From the NCBI GenBank assembly GCA_002345425.1, contig DDWA01000018.1, positions 1 through 23,111 of the forward strand: a stretch of DNA of 23,111 nt, given 5' to 3'. Shown here one piece after another: positions 1 to 8,857 of the stretch. The notes beneath the pieces are model-generated. The model ran no database searches and was not told where the DNA came from. It saw only the letters and a program-made list of their open reading frames with translations. How positions within the stretch are numbered: the first letter of the stretch is position 1; every line of letters starts with the position of its first letter. Both the position numbers and the translations under genes were made by a program. This DNA comes from Caryophanales bacterium UBA2298. GTDB taxonomy: Bacteria; Bacillota_I; Bacilli_A; Izemoplasmatales; Hujiaoplasmataceae.

Positions 1-232
1 AGCTGATTTAACATTTGACAGCAAAAATTTTTATGATTTTGTTCACAAATCATTCTCTCAAAGAAGAAAAACATTAGTTAATAACCTAAATGATAATTAT
101 CCAGATTTTTCAAAAGAGTTTTTCAAGAATTTACTTGAAAGAAATGATATAATTGATACAATTAGAGGAGAAGCTCTTACCCTAGAAGAGTTTAAACAAA
201 TATATATTGATTTTAAAAAGGAGAGAAATTAA
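1..232 (+). CDS. rsmA: 16S rRNA dimethyladenosine transferase KsgA/RsmA, C-terminal fragment
   Basis: Only the last 76 codons are in the window; the frame begins at base 2 and ends in TAA at 230-232. The family dimethylates two adjacent adenosines near the 3' end of 16S rRNA during small-subunit maturation. What is visible is the helical C-terminal domain: the family hallmark FSQRRKTLVNNL at roughly residues 18-29 of the fragment, then IRGEALTLEEF near the end, matching the conserved R-x-E-x-L-x-x-x-x-F of KsgA. The S-adenosylmethionine-binding domain lies upstream of the window. The stop overlaps the glyA start codon by one base (TAATG), so the two genes are probably co-transcribed and translationally coupled. 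The assignment rests on this C-terminal signature alone. Confidence 0.88.
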   Translation, partial: ADLTFDSKNFYDFVHKSFSQRRKTLVNNLNDNYPDFSKEFFKNLLERNDIIDTIRGEALTLEEFKQIYIDFKKERN

Positions 233-1470
233 TGTATCTAAAAAATTCAGATAATGAACTTTTTCAAGTCATTCAAAAAGAATTACATCGTCAACAGTCA
301 CATATTGAATTAATTGCATCAGAAAATTTTGTATCATTAGGAGTTTTAGAAGCAGATGGAAGCGTACTTACTAACAAATACGCCGAAGGTTATCCTGGAA
401 AAAGATATTATGGCGGATGTGAAGCTGTTGATATGGCCGAAGATTTAGCAAGGGAAAGAGTTAAACAACTTTTCGGAGTAAAATATGCTAATGTACAACC
501 CCATTCCGGTTCTACAGCTAATATGGGGGCTTATCGTGCAATCTTAAACCCAGGAGACAAAGTTTTAGGTATGGCTTTAGATCAAGGTGGGCATTTAACT
601 CATGGACACCCTTTAAGTTTCAGCGGAATAGATTATGAGTTTCATCCATATTTTGTCAATAAAATTACTGAAACAATTGACTATGACGACTTAGAAAAAC
701 AAGCTTTAGAAATAAAACCAAAATTAATTGTTGCTGGGGCAAGTGCTTATCCAAGAATATTAGATTTTAAAAGGTTCAGAGAAATTTGTGATAAAGTCGG
801 CGCAATGTTAATGGTTGATATGGCGCATATAGCTGGGTTAGTAGCTGCTAAATTGCATCCTAATCCATGTGATTACGCTGATATTGTAACCTCTACGACT
901 CATAAAACATTAAGAGGACCAAGAGGCGGAATTATTCTAACAAATAATGAAGAGATTGCTAAAAATGTAGATAGGGTTATATTTCCTGGGATTCAAGGCG
1001 GACCTTTAATGCATATTATCGCCGCAAAAGCAGTCGCTTTTAAAGAAGCTCTCACTGAAGATTTTATTGAGTACCAAAAACAAGTGGTTAAGAACGCAAA
1101 AGTTTTCGCTGAAGAATTTATGAAATTAGGCTATCACGTAGTAAGCAACGGCACTGACAATCATTTGTTGTTATTAGATGTTTTATCTAAAGCAAATATG
1201 TCTGGGAAAAAAGCCGAGAATTTACTTGATGCTGCGAATATTACTTGCAATAAAAATACTATACCTTATGACACTAAGAAACCTTTTATAACAAGTGGAA
1301 TCAGGTTGGGTACACCAGCGATGACATCAAGAGGATTTAAAGAAGAGGATTTTATAGAGGTAGCTGTTTTAGTTGACATGATTTTAATGAGTCCAGAAGA
1401 TGAAAACGTCTTGGATGAAGTTAAAAAGAGAGTAAAAAAATTGACCGATAAATATCCATTACCATATTAA
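232..1470 (+). CDS. glyA: Serine hydroxymethyltransferase
   Basis: Cytosolic PLP enzyme that interconverts serine plus tetrahydrofolate with glycine plus 5,10-methylene-THF and so supplies one-carbon units. The 412 residues match the usual bacterial length. Visible motifs are IELIASENF near the N-terminus, NKYAEGYPGKRYYGG (substrate and PLP contacts), MVDMAHIAGLVA with Asp196 and His199, and STTHKTLRGPRGG with the Schiff-base lysine at Lys225. The ATG is preceded by AAAAAGGAG about 6 bases upstream and overlaps the ksgA stop. A strong stem-loop follows immediately after the stop. No separate promoter is visible, so expression likely comes from upstream with ksgA. Nothing in the sequence suggests a defect. 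Confidence 0.98.
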   Translation: MYLKNSDNELFQVIQKELHRQQSHIELIASENFVSLGVLEADGSVLTNKYAEGYPGKRYYGGCEAVDMAEDLARERVKQLFGVKYANVQPHSGSTANMGAYRAILNPGDKVLGMALDQGGHLTHGHPLSFSGIDYEFHPYFVNKITETIDYDDLEKQALEIKPKLIVAGASAYPRILDFKRFREICDKVGAMLMVDMAHIAGLVAAKLHPNPCDYADIVTSTTHKTLRGPRGGIILTNNEEIAKNVDRVIFPGIQGGPLMHIIAAKAVAFKEALTEDFIEYQKQVVKNAKVFAEEFMKLGYHVVSNGTDNHLLLLDVLSKANMSGKKAENLLDAANITCNKNTIPYDTKKPFITSGIRLGTPAMTSRGFKEEDFIEVAVLVDMILMSPEDENVLDEVKKRVKKLTDKYPLPY

Positions 1471-1502
1471 AAAAAGTTTGCGATTTTTTTCGCAAACTTT
1501 TT
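1471..1502. terminator. Bidirectional intrinsic terminator between glyA and hslO
   Basis: A perfect 13-bp stem (1471-1483 with 1490-1502) encloses a six-T loop. Both flanks are A/T runs, so the hairpin has a U-tract on either strand. It starts one base after the glyA stop and its right arm overlaps the hslO stop codon, so one structure can end both convergent genes. Confidence 0.9.
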
Positions 1503-2364
1503 ATTCTTTTAAAATTGTTTTTAACTCATCAGTGCCAAATGTATACTTGGTTTTGCAAAACTCACAAACAATTTCAATTGGTTCATTTTCTTTTATTAAA
1601 GATTCTAAATCGTTTTTATCTAAAGTGGCAAGACCATTAAAGAATCTGTCTTTTGAACAATCACACTCAAATCTAAGTGGCATTTCTTCAACAAATTCAT
1701 GACTACCATCAGTAATCAAGTTTATGATGTCCTCTGGTTTATACTTATTTTTTATTAATTCAGATATTGGTTTCATAGAAGTGATTTTTCTTTCTATTTT
1801 GGCGATTGTTTCCTCTTTTACACCAGGCATTGCTTGGAGAATAAAACCTCCACTTGCAAAAACCTCGTTTTTATCATTTACTAAAACACCCAGACCTACC
1901 GATGAAGGAATCTGTTCGCTTTTTGCAAAATAGTAAGTAATATCGTCTGCGATTTCTCCCGTTTGTATTTCAGATGATGAAGTGAAAACATCTCTTACTT
2001 TTAAGTCTTTAGTAACATGGATAAATCCATTATTTCCTACAACCATACCCACGGCTAATTTATCTTTTTTTGAGATATGGACATGAGGATTTTCAACTAA
2101 CCCCTTAACGACTCCATTTGCATTAACGCTTGCGATAATTTTTCCTATCGGACCGCCACCATCAACTCTAATAGTTAAAATTTGGTCACCTTTATACATA
2201 GCTCCCATGATTAGAGATACTGTTAAAACTCTTCCAAATGCTGCACTTGCAGCTGGATAAGTATCGTGTATTTTTCGGGCTTCTTCCACTAGATTAGTTG
2301 TAGTCGCCGCATAAATTCTTACTGTTCCATCAAAAGCATATGCTTTAACTAGATAATCATTCAT
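1501..2364 (-). CDS. hslO: Redox-regulated chaperone Hsp33
   Basis: Cytosolic holdase chaperone that is switched on by oxidation. At 287 residues it is typical for the family. The N-terminal domain opens MNDYLVKAYAFDGTVRIYAA and the C-terminal zinc centre is intact: Cys234-x-Cys236 (FECDC) and Cys267-x-x-Cys270 (CEFC). In the known mechanism these four cysteines bind zinc when reduced and form disulfides under oxidative stress, which unfolds the linker and exposes the client site. The start is set by AGGAAGGTGA about 4 bases before the ATG on the minus strand. It is divergent from dusB, an hslO-dus neighbourhood also found in Bacilli, and convergent with glyA. It is probably monocistronic. 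Confidence 0.96.
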   Translation of the reverse strand: MNDYLVKAYAFDGTVRIYAATTTNLVEEARKIHDTYPAASAAFGRVLTVSLIMGAMYKGDQILTIRVDGGGPIGKIIASVNANGVVKGLVENPHVHISKKDKLAVGMVVGNNGFIHVTKDLKVRDVFTSSSEIQTGEIADDITYYFAKSEQIPSSVGLGVLVNDKNEVFASGGFILQAMPGVKEETIAKIERKITSMKPISELIKNKYKPEDIINLITDGSHEFVEEMPLRFECDCSKDRFFNGLATLDKNDLESLIKENEPIEIVCEFCKTKYTFGTDELKTILKE

Positions 2365-2386
2365 TTAAATCACCTTCCTGCAATGT

Positions 2387-2395
2387 ATTATATCA
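2387..2395 (-). promoter_or_regulatory. Extended -10 promoter of hslO
   Basis: On the minus strand the sequence reads TGATATAAT, a consensus -10 hexamer with the TG-n extension, 22 bases before the hslO start codon. No good -35 is seen at 16-18 bases upstream. Confidence 0.65.
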
Positions 2396-2419
2396 TAATA
2401 AATTTAAAAATCTAATATT

Positions 2420-2447
2420 TTGCAATTCACTCTTTTTAAGATATAAT
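2420..2447 (+). promoter_or_regulatory. Promoter of dusB
   Basis: A TTGCAA -35 (2420-2425) is separated by 16 bases from a perfect TATAAT -10 (2442-2447), followed by GAAGGTGAT just before the ATG at 2469. The transcript leader would be only about 15 bases. Confidence 0.7.
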
Positions 2448-2468
2448 TGTTATGTTGAAGGTGATTAT

Positions 2469-3443
2469 ATGAAATTAAAAATTAAAGATTTAGAGTTAAA
2501 TAATAACGTATTTGTTGCACCTATGGCTGGAGTAACAGATTTATCATATAGATTAATTTTAAAGGAATTTGGGGCTGGGTTAATATACACAGAAATGATT
2601 TCTGATAAAGGGTTGCTATACGAAAATAAGAAAACCCATGATATGATAGAAATTTTTGATTATGAAAGACCGATTGCATTACAAATATTTGGAAATGAAG
2701 TAAAATCAATGGTAAAAGCTGCTAAATTAATCGATAAAAAATCGAATTGCGATATTATTGATATTAATATGGGGTGTCCTGTTCCCAAAGTAACAAAATC
2801 AGGTAGCGGTTCTAAATTAATGACTACTCCTGAGTTGGCTTTTGAAATAGTTAATTCAATTGTAAAAGTAGTTAAGAAGCCTGTTTCTGTAAAAATCAGG
2901 AGTGGGTGGGATCATAATAGTATTAATGCAATTGAGTTCGCGAAGCTAATGGAACAAGCTGGCGCAAGTATGATTGCGGTTCACGGAAGGACCAAAACAG
3001 ATATGTATACCGGTAAAGTCGATTTAGATATTATTAAAAAAGTTAAAGAGGCTGTTAGGATTCCAGTTATAGGAAATGGTGACATAAAAAAACCAGAAGA
3101 CGCTAAATATATGATGGAATATACTGGTTGTGATGGTGTTATGATTGGTAGAGGTTTATTAGGAAATCCTTGGCTAATAAAACAAACAATAGACTATCTA
3201 AATTTGGGTGAATATGAACAAGATATAAAACTCGAAACAAAGAAAGAGTATCTATTAAAACATTTGGAACACTTGATCGAATATAAAGGTGAGCATCTAG
3301 CTACTCTTGAGATGAGAACCCATGGAGCTTGGTACTTAAAAGGCATGCCAGGGGCATCTAAAATTAAAACACAAATTGTTAATGCAAAAAGCGTACAAGA
3401 AATTAAAAATATAATTGAAGACTATTTTAACAGTCTAAATTAA
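2469..3443 (+). CDS. dusB: tRNA-dihydrouridine synthase, DusB-like
   Basis: FMN-dependent TIM-barrel enzyme that reduces specific uridines of tRNA to dihydrouridine using NAD(P)H. The 324 residues fit the bacterial Dus family. Motifs in order: APMAGVTDLSYR (FMN phosphate side, about residues 17-28), DINMGCPVPKV with the proposed catalytic Cys103, VHGRT, GNGDI, and GCDGVMIGRGLLGNPW near residues 220-235. The C-terminal helical part recognises tRNA. Subfamily choice (DusB rather than another Dus) rests on general resemblance and on the hslO neighbour, so the exact modified position is not certain. The ATG is preceded by GAAGGTGAT. The gene has its own promoter and a shared downstream terminator, so it is likely monocistronic. 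Confidence 0.93.
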   Translation: MKLKIKDLELNNNVFVAPMAGVTDLSYRLILKEFGAGLIYTEMISDKGLLYENKKTHDMIEIFDYERPIALQIFGNEVKSMVKAAKLIDKKSNCDIIDINMGCPVPKVTKSGSGSKLMTTPELAFEIVNSIVKVVKKPVSVKIRSGWDHNSINAIEFAKLMEQAGASMIAVHGRTKTDMYTGKVDLDIIKKVKEAVRIPVIGNGDIKKPEDAKYMMEYTGCDGVMIGRGLLGNPWLIKQTIDYLNLGEYEQDIKLETKKEYLLKHLEHLIEYKGEHLATLEMRTHGAWYLKGMPGASKIKTQIVNAKSVQEIKNIIEDYFNSLN

Positions 3444-3470
3444 AAATCATCTCGTTTGAGATGATTTTTT
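3442..3470. terminator. Bidirectional intrinsic terminator between dusB and hflX
   Basis: A 12-bp perfect stem (3442-3453 with 3458-3469) and a GTTT loop are flanked by A-tract and T-tract, starting inside the dusB stop codon and touching the hflX stop. It can act on both strands. Confidence 0.9.
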
Positions 3471-4707
3471 AATTAAGATATTTTTTGTACTTATGATAAT
3501 AATAATCGCTAATTTCAGCTTTCACATGTATTCCATCTTCTAAATAACGAGTTTCGATGATTTTAGAATTTTCTTTTAAGTCAGAAAAAATATCACTATT
3601 TTTAAAAGGAATTATCATGTTTACAGGAAAACTCTTATAAAGTTCTTTACTGATGAGTAAAATTAGTTTATCAATGCTAATGTCATCTTTAGCAGAAACA
3701 AAGATAGAATTCTCTCTTGTAATGATGGGCAAGTTATTTAATAAATCAATCTTATTGAAGACATAGATTATCGGAATATCTTTAATACCAATTTCAGATA
3801 ATACATTTTCAACCGCTTGAATTTGGTGCTCATAGTTTGGGTTTGCGGTATCAATGATATGCAGTATTAATGATGCCTCCTTAATTTCTTCTAAAGTAGA
3901 TTTGAAAGCTTCCACCAAGTCGTGAGGTAATTTTCTAATAAACCCTACTGTATCGGTTAATAAAAAATTATTATTGTTTTCTAAATCGATTAGCCTTGTT
4001 TTAGTTTCTAATGTAGCAAACAACATATCTTTAGCAAAAGTAGGAGTTTTTTCAGGGTGGGTTGTGTGGTTGATTATTGCATTCATAATCGATGATTTAC
4101 CTGAATTTGTATAACCGGCTAGAGCGACAGTTTTTACTAAACTAGTAAGCCTTTTTTCTCTTTGGGTTCTTCTAATTTGGACAAGATCTTTTAAATCCTT
4201 TTTTAATTTTGTTATTTTTCCTCTCAACAAACGTCGATCTAATTCTAGTTGTTGCTCTCCTGGGCCTTTTGAACCTGTACCTGATTTTTGTCTTGATAAT
4301 GATTTGTACATACCAACAACTCTAGGAAGCATATATTCTGATTGAGCTAATTCCACCTGAAGCATCGCTTCTTTTGTTTTAGCCCTTCTTGCAAAAATAT
4401 CAAGTATTAAAACGGTTCTATCGATAACTTTTATTTCTAATTTTTCCTCTAAATTTCTAATATGACTAGGGCTTAACTCATCATTAAAAATCACGACATT
4501 GGCATCGTGTAAATCAATGAGACTCTTTAATTCATCAACTTTTCCTTTTCCAATAAAGAAATTTGCTGTTGGTGCTTCCTTCTTTTGGATCATCGTGTCT
4601 AAAACTTCAACATTGCAAGCAATTGCTAAATTGCTAAGTTCTTCCATAGTCTCATCAAAGAATTCATCATTACCCAAATCTAATCCTACTAAAATTGCTT
4701 TTTCCAT
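3469..4707 (-). CDS. hflX: Ribosome-associated GTPase HflX
   Basis: TRAFAC-class GTPase. In characterised bacteria HflX binds the 50S subunit and splits stalled or hibernating ribosomes under stress. It has an N-terminal HflX-specific nucleotide-binding-like domain, a charged helical linker (the RQKSGTGSKGPGEQQLELDRR signature region lies here), then the G domain: P-loop GYTNSGKSS at 198-206, DTVGFIRKLP (G3), NKID (G4) and SAK (G5). I start at the ATG at 4707 (MEKAILVGL, 412 residues) because GAGGTG lies 4 bases before it. An in-frame ATG ten codons upstream has no ribosome site and lies upstream of the -10 element, so it would probably not be transcribed. It is divergent from yfhO and convergent with dusB. 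Confidence 0.96.
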   Translation of the reverse strand: MEKAILVGLDLGNDEFFDETMEELSNLAIACNVEVLDTMIQKKEAPTANFFIGKGKVDELKSLIDLHDANVVIFNDELSPSHIRNLEEKLEIKVIDRTVLILDIFARRAKTKEAMLQVELAQSEYMLPRVVGMYKSLSRQKSGTGSKGPGEQQLELDRRLLRGKITKLKKDLKDLVQIRRTQREKRLTSLVKTVALAGYTNSGKSSIMNAIINHTTHPEKTPTFAKDMLFATLETKTRLIDLENNNNFLLTDTVGFIRKLPHDLVEAFKSTLEEIKEASLILHIIDTANPNYEHQIQAVENVLSEIGIKDIPIIYVFNKIDLLNNLPIITRENSIFVSAKDDISIDKLILLISKELYKSFPVNMIIPFKNSDIFSDLKENSKIIETRYLEDGIHVKAEISDYYYHKYKKYLN

Positions 4708-4723
4708 AATGCACCTCATAGAT

Positions 4724-4752
4724 ATTATATAGAACATTCATATCATTTGCAA
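4724..4752 (-). promoter_or_regulatory. Promoter of hflX
   Basis: On the minus strand TTGCAA (4747-4752) and TATAAT (4724-4729) are 17 bases apart. The predicted start of transcription falls near 4717, at the ribosome site itself, so the 5' leader would be only about 10 bases. This also argues for the 4707 start codon. Confidence 0.72.
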
Positions 4753-4791
4753 TGAAACTCTAAATAATTACTATATTATCATCTTAAATTA

Positions 4792-4800
4792 TGTTATAAT
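4792..4800 (+). promoter_or_regulatory. Extended -10 promoter of the yfhO-csbB-gtrA unit
   Basis: The sequence TGTTATAAT is an extended -10, 35 bases before the yfhO start codon. No clear -35 is seen. It is back to back with the hflX promoter, about 45 bases away. Confidence 0.65.
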
Positions 4801-4835
4801 ATTTTATCAATATATTTTTGAATGTAGGAGTAAAA

Positions 4836-7800
4836 ATGGCGACTTTAAGACGGAAAATATTACATTTACAAGAACTATTTACAAATTATTTTTCATCTTG
4901 TTTTTTAAGCAGAAGAAAAACGTTTAAGTTGATTGCTTTATTTATTTTTTCAGCATTGTTTATAATTCAAGTGGGAATAATTCTAATTAATAATAGTTTT
5001 TACACCAATTTTTCTGATGATATACTTCAGTATTATACAATTATGGTTGATTTTATTGCTTCGATAAAGGAAGGAACTTTATCTTTTTTTAACTTGAATA
5101 ATTATTTCGGAGCTTCGTTTTTCTCTGATATTTATTATATACCTTTAGATATTTTCACCTTTATTACTTTTGGTTTGAGTTATATAATGCCAACAGAAAT
5201 TGCATATTCCATAACTGAATTATTGAAAATATTCATGGGAGTTATGGCTCTGGCATATTATTTTCACCTAAAAGGTATGAAGAATCGAACAATTTTCTGG
5301 ATGAGTATATTTTATTTTGTTAGCGGTGGGATGGTCAGTTTTATGGCGTTCCCAGTTTTCTTATCTATAATATTTTATATGCCATTATCATTAATAGTTA
5401 TTCACTATTTCTTTAATAAGAAGAGATGGATGGTTCCTGTTTTCGCGCTTTTAATTGTTTTTTATGATTTTTATTTGGCATATATGTTACTCGTTTTTTT
5501 ATCCTTTGCATTTATCATTGAGTATTTTAAAAGAGAAGGATTTAGATTTCTCACTTTTTTGAAAGATGGAATAATTTTCTTTTTTCTTCTGATTTTAGGA
5601 GTGATGATGGCTGCAGTGATACTTTTACCATCTATTACTTTTATTCTTGAAGAAACTTATCGTTCCCAAGCTACATTTAACGCTTGGATAGTAAATATTG
5701 GTTCTTATGAACTGAAGTTATTTCAACCAGAGATATACATTAGATATTTAGCTAAAATTGTCGCGGAACAAAAACCAATTGGTTTTTACGGTTTTGAAGA
5801 CGATTATGGATTAGAACATATTTCTTTGTACATAACAATAATCGGTTTTGTATATATGTGTAATATATTCTTTATGAAAGATCGTGTTAGTCGAGTTTAT
5901 AAGATTGCTTTTTTAATAGCTTTGATTTTCATGATTTTTCCAATATTTTCTTATGTATTTTCAGGAACGTTGGATAAACCTTACACTAGATGGATCAATT
6001 TACTACCGATGATTCAAGTAATGGCTTTAGCGCACGTTTTTGATCAATACGGGTTTGAAAAAGTTAAAATGAAACATATGACAATTACAATATCTCTTTT
6101 ACTTTTATTAGTAGGATTCTTGCTATATTTCTATATCACTAAGTTGAGTATAGATGTCAGGTACGCAGGAAGAGATACCTTAACCGCTGATGCTGTATTG
6201 ATTGGTGTTTCCGCTATTTATTTAATAATTTTATTGATTTTTGGTTGGCTGAAGAAGTTTACAGTTATTAAGTGGTTTATATGGATTGAAGTAATAATCG
6301 CAATAGGATATGTTTATTCTGGACCTTTTTCGATTAGAAATAAGATTGATACTTTTGAAACAATGCATAACATAAACGATTTTCTAGAAGAAAATCTAGA
6401 AAAGGATGAGTTTTACAGAGTTTATGTTGACTTGAGCAGGTTCGACGTTGAAAAAACTAACTTCAACAGAATGACAGTTTTTGCTACAAATACACATATA
6501 TTCCATTCTTGGACTGATGCTGAAACAAATGCAATTAGTAAAATGTTATTTAATAGCAATGAATACCAATCTAAACAAAAAATGGATTATTTTGGCTATT
6601 ATATAAATCTTTTTTTAGGATATAAATACGTTCTTGTTAATAGTGAAGATAACTTTGTTTTTGATGACAAATATTTTACTTTTATAGCATCTGAGGATAT
6701 TTTTAGTTTATATGAAATTAATTATTCTTCAAGTTTTAGAGTTTTTGATTCTTATTTTAATGATACTGATGGTGATGGTGTTTATGGCAATAGTTTAAGT
6801 GATTTAAACTCAGCTTTGATAAGGCAAAAAGCATTTTTGATGGCCGTAATTATTGACACAGACAAAGATTATGATATGTCGCAATATGATCTTGATTATT
6901 TAGACAATCCTGATAATAGAACTTCAACTTCTTTATCACCGTATAAAAAGATTTATTCTATTACAACAGAGACTACGACAGGGATATATGATGATATTCA
7001 AAGAACTTTCTATGTTTATGACGAAGAAACTTTGGATGTAAACTTTACTGCTGGAGCTATGTACTTAAAGCTTGACGATCCGCTTGTAAAAATAGAGGAT
7101 TTGGGAGAAGTGTACATGGAGTTTAGTGACGGCACTAAACAAATTTGTCAAATATATAATTTAGGAATAGATGAGACCGAAACCAACGCTCCATACAATG
7201 TAAAATGTGAATTTTGGAAAAGGCCGGTAAAAATATATTTAGAAGATACAGAAACTTTAAATTCCGGTCCAGTTTTCAAAATGAGAACTGAAAGAGCCAT
7301 TGATTTTGCGGCTTATCTAGAATACGATTTGTCAAATATTAATCTTCCGGGTGAAGAGGGTATGATCTTGTTTGATATGACAATCGACAAAGGCTTTGAT
7401 AAATTATTTGTAGTTGATGAAAGCGGTAATGTTTTTGAATGTTTAGATGGATATTATTACTATAATAGTAAACCTGATAAAATATATATTTTTAAAACCA
7501 ATAGCATGTATAACTATTATGACCTATATAATTTGCGTTTGCGATATTTTGTCGAAGACAATATTGATATTGACAATATATTGAATCAAGACAATGTTCA
7601 AAATAAGTCTTTACAAATTAAAAATGGGAAAATTAACTTAAGTTATGATAATGTTAATCTAAGTGATAGTGATCAAGTTATTGTTATACCAATTGCATAT
7701 TCAGATGATTGGAAATTCACATCAAGCGAAACTTATGATACAATTAGTGTAAGTGGTGGTTTTTTAGGAATTATTGTTCCTAAGGGTACTATGAGCGTTG

Positions 7801-7925
7801 ATATTAATATGGAATTTGTTCCTAAATATTTGGATTTAGGTTTCTATATCAGTTTAGGCGCTACTTCTATTTACGCTTTAATATTCTTGGTACCGATATT
7901 GGTCAGAAAGAAAAAACGAGGATGA
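4836..7925 (+). CDS. yfhO: YfhO-family membrane protein, probable GT-C-type glycosyltransferase
   Basis: A 1029-residue polytopic membrane protein of the YfhO family. In Bacillus and Listeria such proteins are proposed to move a sugar from undecaprenyl phosphate to a surface polymer outside the membrane. About 14 hydrophobic helices fill roughly residues 35-500. The first outer loop carries TNFSDDILQYY, where GT-C enzymes usually hold a catalytic Asp. A hydrophilic region of about 500 residues follows, then one last helix and a basic tail (RKKKRG). It is longer than B. subtilis YfhO, mostly in this outer region. The outer region contains DTDGDG at 643-648, resembling a calcium loop. The start is ATG 4836, with TAGGAG five bases upstream; an in-frame TTG at 4818 has no such site. 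The stop overlaps the csbB start region. The acceptor polymer is unknown. Confidence 0.85.
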   Translation: MATLRRKILHLQELFTNYFSSCFLSRRKTFKLIALFIFSALFIIQVGIILINNSFYTNFSDDILQYYTIMVDFIASIKEGTLSFFNLNNYFGASFFSDIYYIPLDIFTFITFGLSYIMPTEIAYSITELLKIFMGVMALAYYFHLKGMKNRTIFWMSIFYFVSGGMVSFMAFPVFLSIIFYMPLSLIVIHYFFNKKRWMVPVFALLIVFYDFYLAYMLLVFLSFAFIIEYFKREGFRFLTFLKDGIIFFFLLILGVMMAAVILLPSITFILEETYRSQATFNAWIVNIGSYELKLFQPEIYIRYLAKIVAEQKPIGFYGFEDDYGLEHISLYITIIGFVYMCNIFFMKDRVSRVYKIAFLIALIFMIFPIFSYVFSGTLDKPYTRWINLLPMIQVMALAHVFDQYGFEKVKMKHMTITISLLLLLVGFLLYFYITKLSIDVRYAGRDTLTADAVLIGVSAIYLIILLIFGWLKKFTVIKWFIWIEVIIAIGYVYSGPFSIRNKIDTFETMHNINDFLEENLEKDEFYRVYVDLSRFDVEKTNFNRMTVFATNTHIFHSWTDAETNAISKMLFNSNEYQSKQKMDYFGYYINLFLGYKYVLVNSEDNFVFDDKYFTFIASEDIFSLYEINYSSSFRVFDSYFNDTDGDGVYGNSLSDLNSALIRQKAFLMAVIIDTDKDYDMSQYDLDYLDNPDNRTSTSLSPYKKIYSITTETTTGIYDDIQRTFYVYDEETLDVNFTAGAMYLKLDDPLVKIEDLGEVYMEFSDGTKQICQIYNLGIDETETNAPYNVKCEFWKRPVKIYLEDTETLNSGPVFKMRTERAIDFAAYLEYDLSNINLPGEEGMILFDMTIDKGFDKLFVVDESGNVFECLDGYYYYNSKPDKIYIFKTNSMYNYYDLYNLRLRYFVEDNIDIDNILNQDNVQNKSLQIKNGKINLSYDNVNLSDSDQVIVIPIAYSDDWKFTSSETYDTISVSGGFLGIIVPKGTMSVDINMEFVPKYLDLGFYISLGATSIYALIFLVPILVRKKKRG

Positions 7926-7930
7926 TAACT

Positions 7931-8857
7931 ATGAAAAAAGCTAGATTAATCGTTCCGGCATTTAATGAAGAGGAAAATGTTGATCTATTTTATGATGAAG
8001 CTATAAAATATTTGAATTATGATGATATTGAATTTGATATCTTATTTATTAATGATGGTTCAAAAGATAATACTTTAGCGGAAATTATAAAATTAAGTAA
8101 AAAGGATAAATCTGTAAAATACATTTCTTTATCAAGAAATTTTGGCAAAGAAGCTGCTATGCATGCCGGGTTAGAAAGTTCTAAAGACAAAGATTTTATT
8201 ATAATCATTGACTGTGATCTTCAGCAACCTCCAGAGTTGATAACCCAAATGATTGAATATTATCGTGAAGGATATAAGATTGTTTATACGAAGAGCAAAT
8301 CCCGAAAAGGTGAACCTAAACTAAGAACATTTTTTGCGAATTTATTCTATAAAATATATAATGCTTATACAGAAAGACCTTTGGCTAATGGGGCTAAAGA
8401 TTATCAACTTATGGATAAAATTGTGGTTGATGCCTTCCTTAAAATCAAAGATAATCACCGTTTTATAAAAGGAATATTTTCATGGGTTGGTTATCCTAGA
8501 AAATGTATAGAATATGATTTCATTCCTAGAAAGCACGGAAAGAGTTCTTGGAGTTTTAGATCGTTAGTTAAATATGCTTTCAATGGTATGAATCAATTTT
8601 CAACAATTCTGTTGGTTTTACCAGTTTTATTCTTTTTCTTAGGAATAGGACTATTAGCTTTAGATTTGGTTTTATATTTCACCAATATTATCGATTTAAC
8701 TAGTTTAGTGCTTGGATTACATATGACTTTAATTGTTTTAGTTATGAGCATATTTGCTTACGTAGTAATCTATTTGCTTTATTCAAATCGTAAACAAGTT
8801 ATGAATCGTCCCGTTTACTTGGTAGAAGAGACTTCGGAGGACATACAGATTGACTAA
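7931..8857 (+). CDS. csbB: GT2 glycosyltransferase, CsbB/GtrB-like
   Basis: Family-2 glycosyltransferase predicted to load a sugar from a nucleotide sugar onto undecaprenyl phosphate on the inner membrane face. It has 308 residues. Visible features: LIVPAFNEEENVDLF at 6-20, NDGS at 41-44, the metal-binding Asp94-Cys-Asp96 in DCDLQQPPEL, and IPRKHGKSSW before two C-terminal membrane helices (about 215-240 and 250-285). I place the start at ATG 7931, with GAGGA (7918-7922) eight bases upstream. An earlier ATG at 7922 overlaps the yfhO stop as ATGA but sits on top of this site. It lies between yfhO and gtrA, its expected partners. The actual sugar cannot be read from the sequence; GlcNAc is known for B. 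subtilis CsbB. Confidence 0.92.
   Translation: MKKARLIVPAFNEEENVDLFYDEAIKYLNYDDIEFDILFINDGSKDNTLAEIIKLSKKDKSVKYISLSRNFGKEAAMHAGLESSKDKDFIIIIDCDLQQPPELITQMIEYYREGYKIVYTKSKSRKGEPKLRTFFANLFYKIYNAYTERPLANGAKDYQLMDKIVVDAFLKIKDNHRFIKGIFSWVGYPRKCIEYDFIPRKHGKSSWSFRSLVKYAFNGMNQFSTILLVLPVLFFFLGIGLLALDLVLYFTNIIDLTSLVLGLHMTLIVLVMSIFAYVVIYLLYSNRKQVMNRPVYLVEETSEDIQID

Noticed and set aside
4708..4737. Longer hflX starting at an upstream ATG (4737)
   Set aside because: No ribosome site precedes it, it lies upstream of the -10 element, and the extra ten residues do not resemble the family. GAGGTG points to the ATG at 4707.
4818..4835. TTG start for yfhO
   Set aside because: No ribosome site before it; TAGGAG lies five bases before the ATG at 4836.
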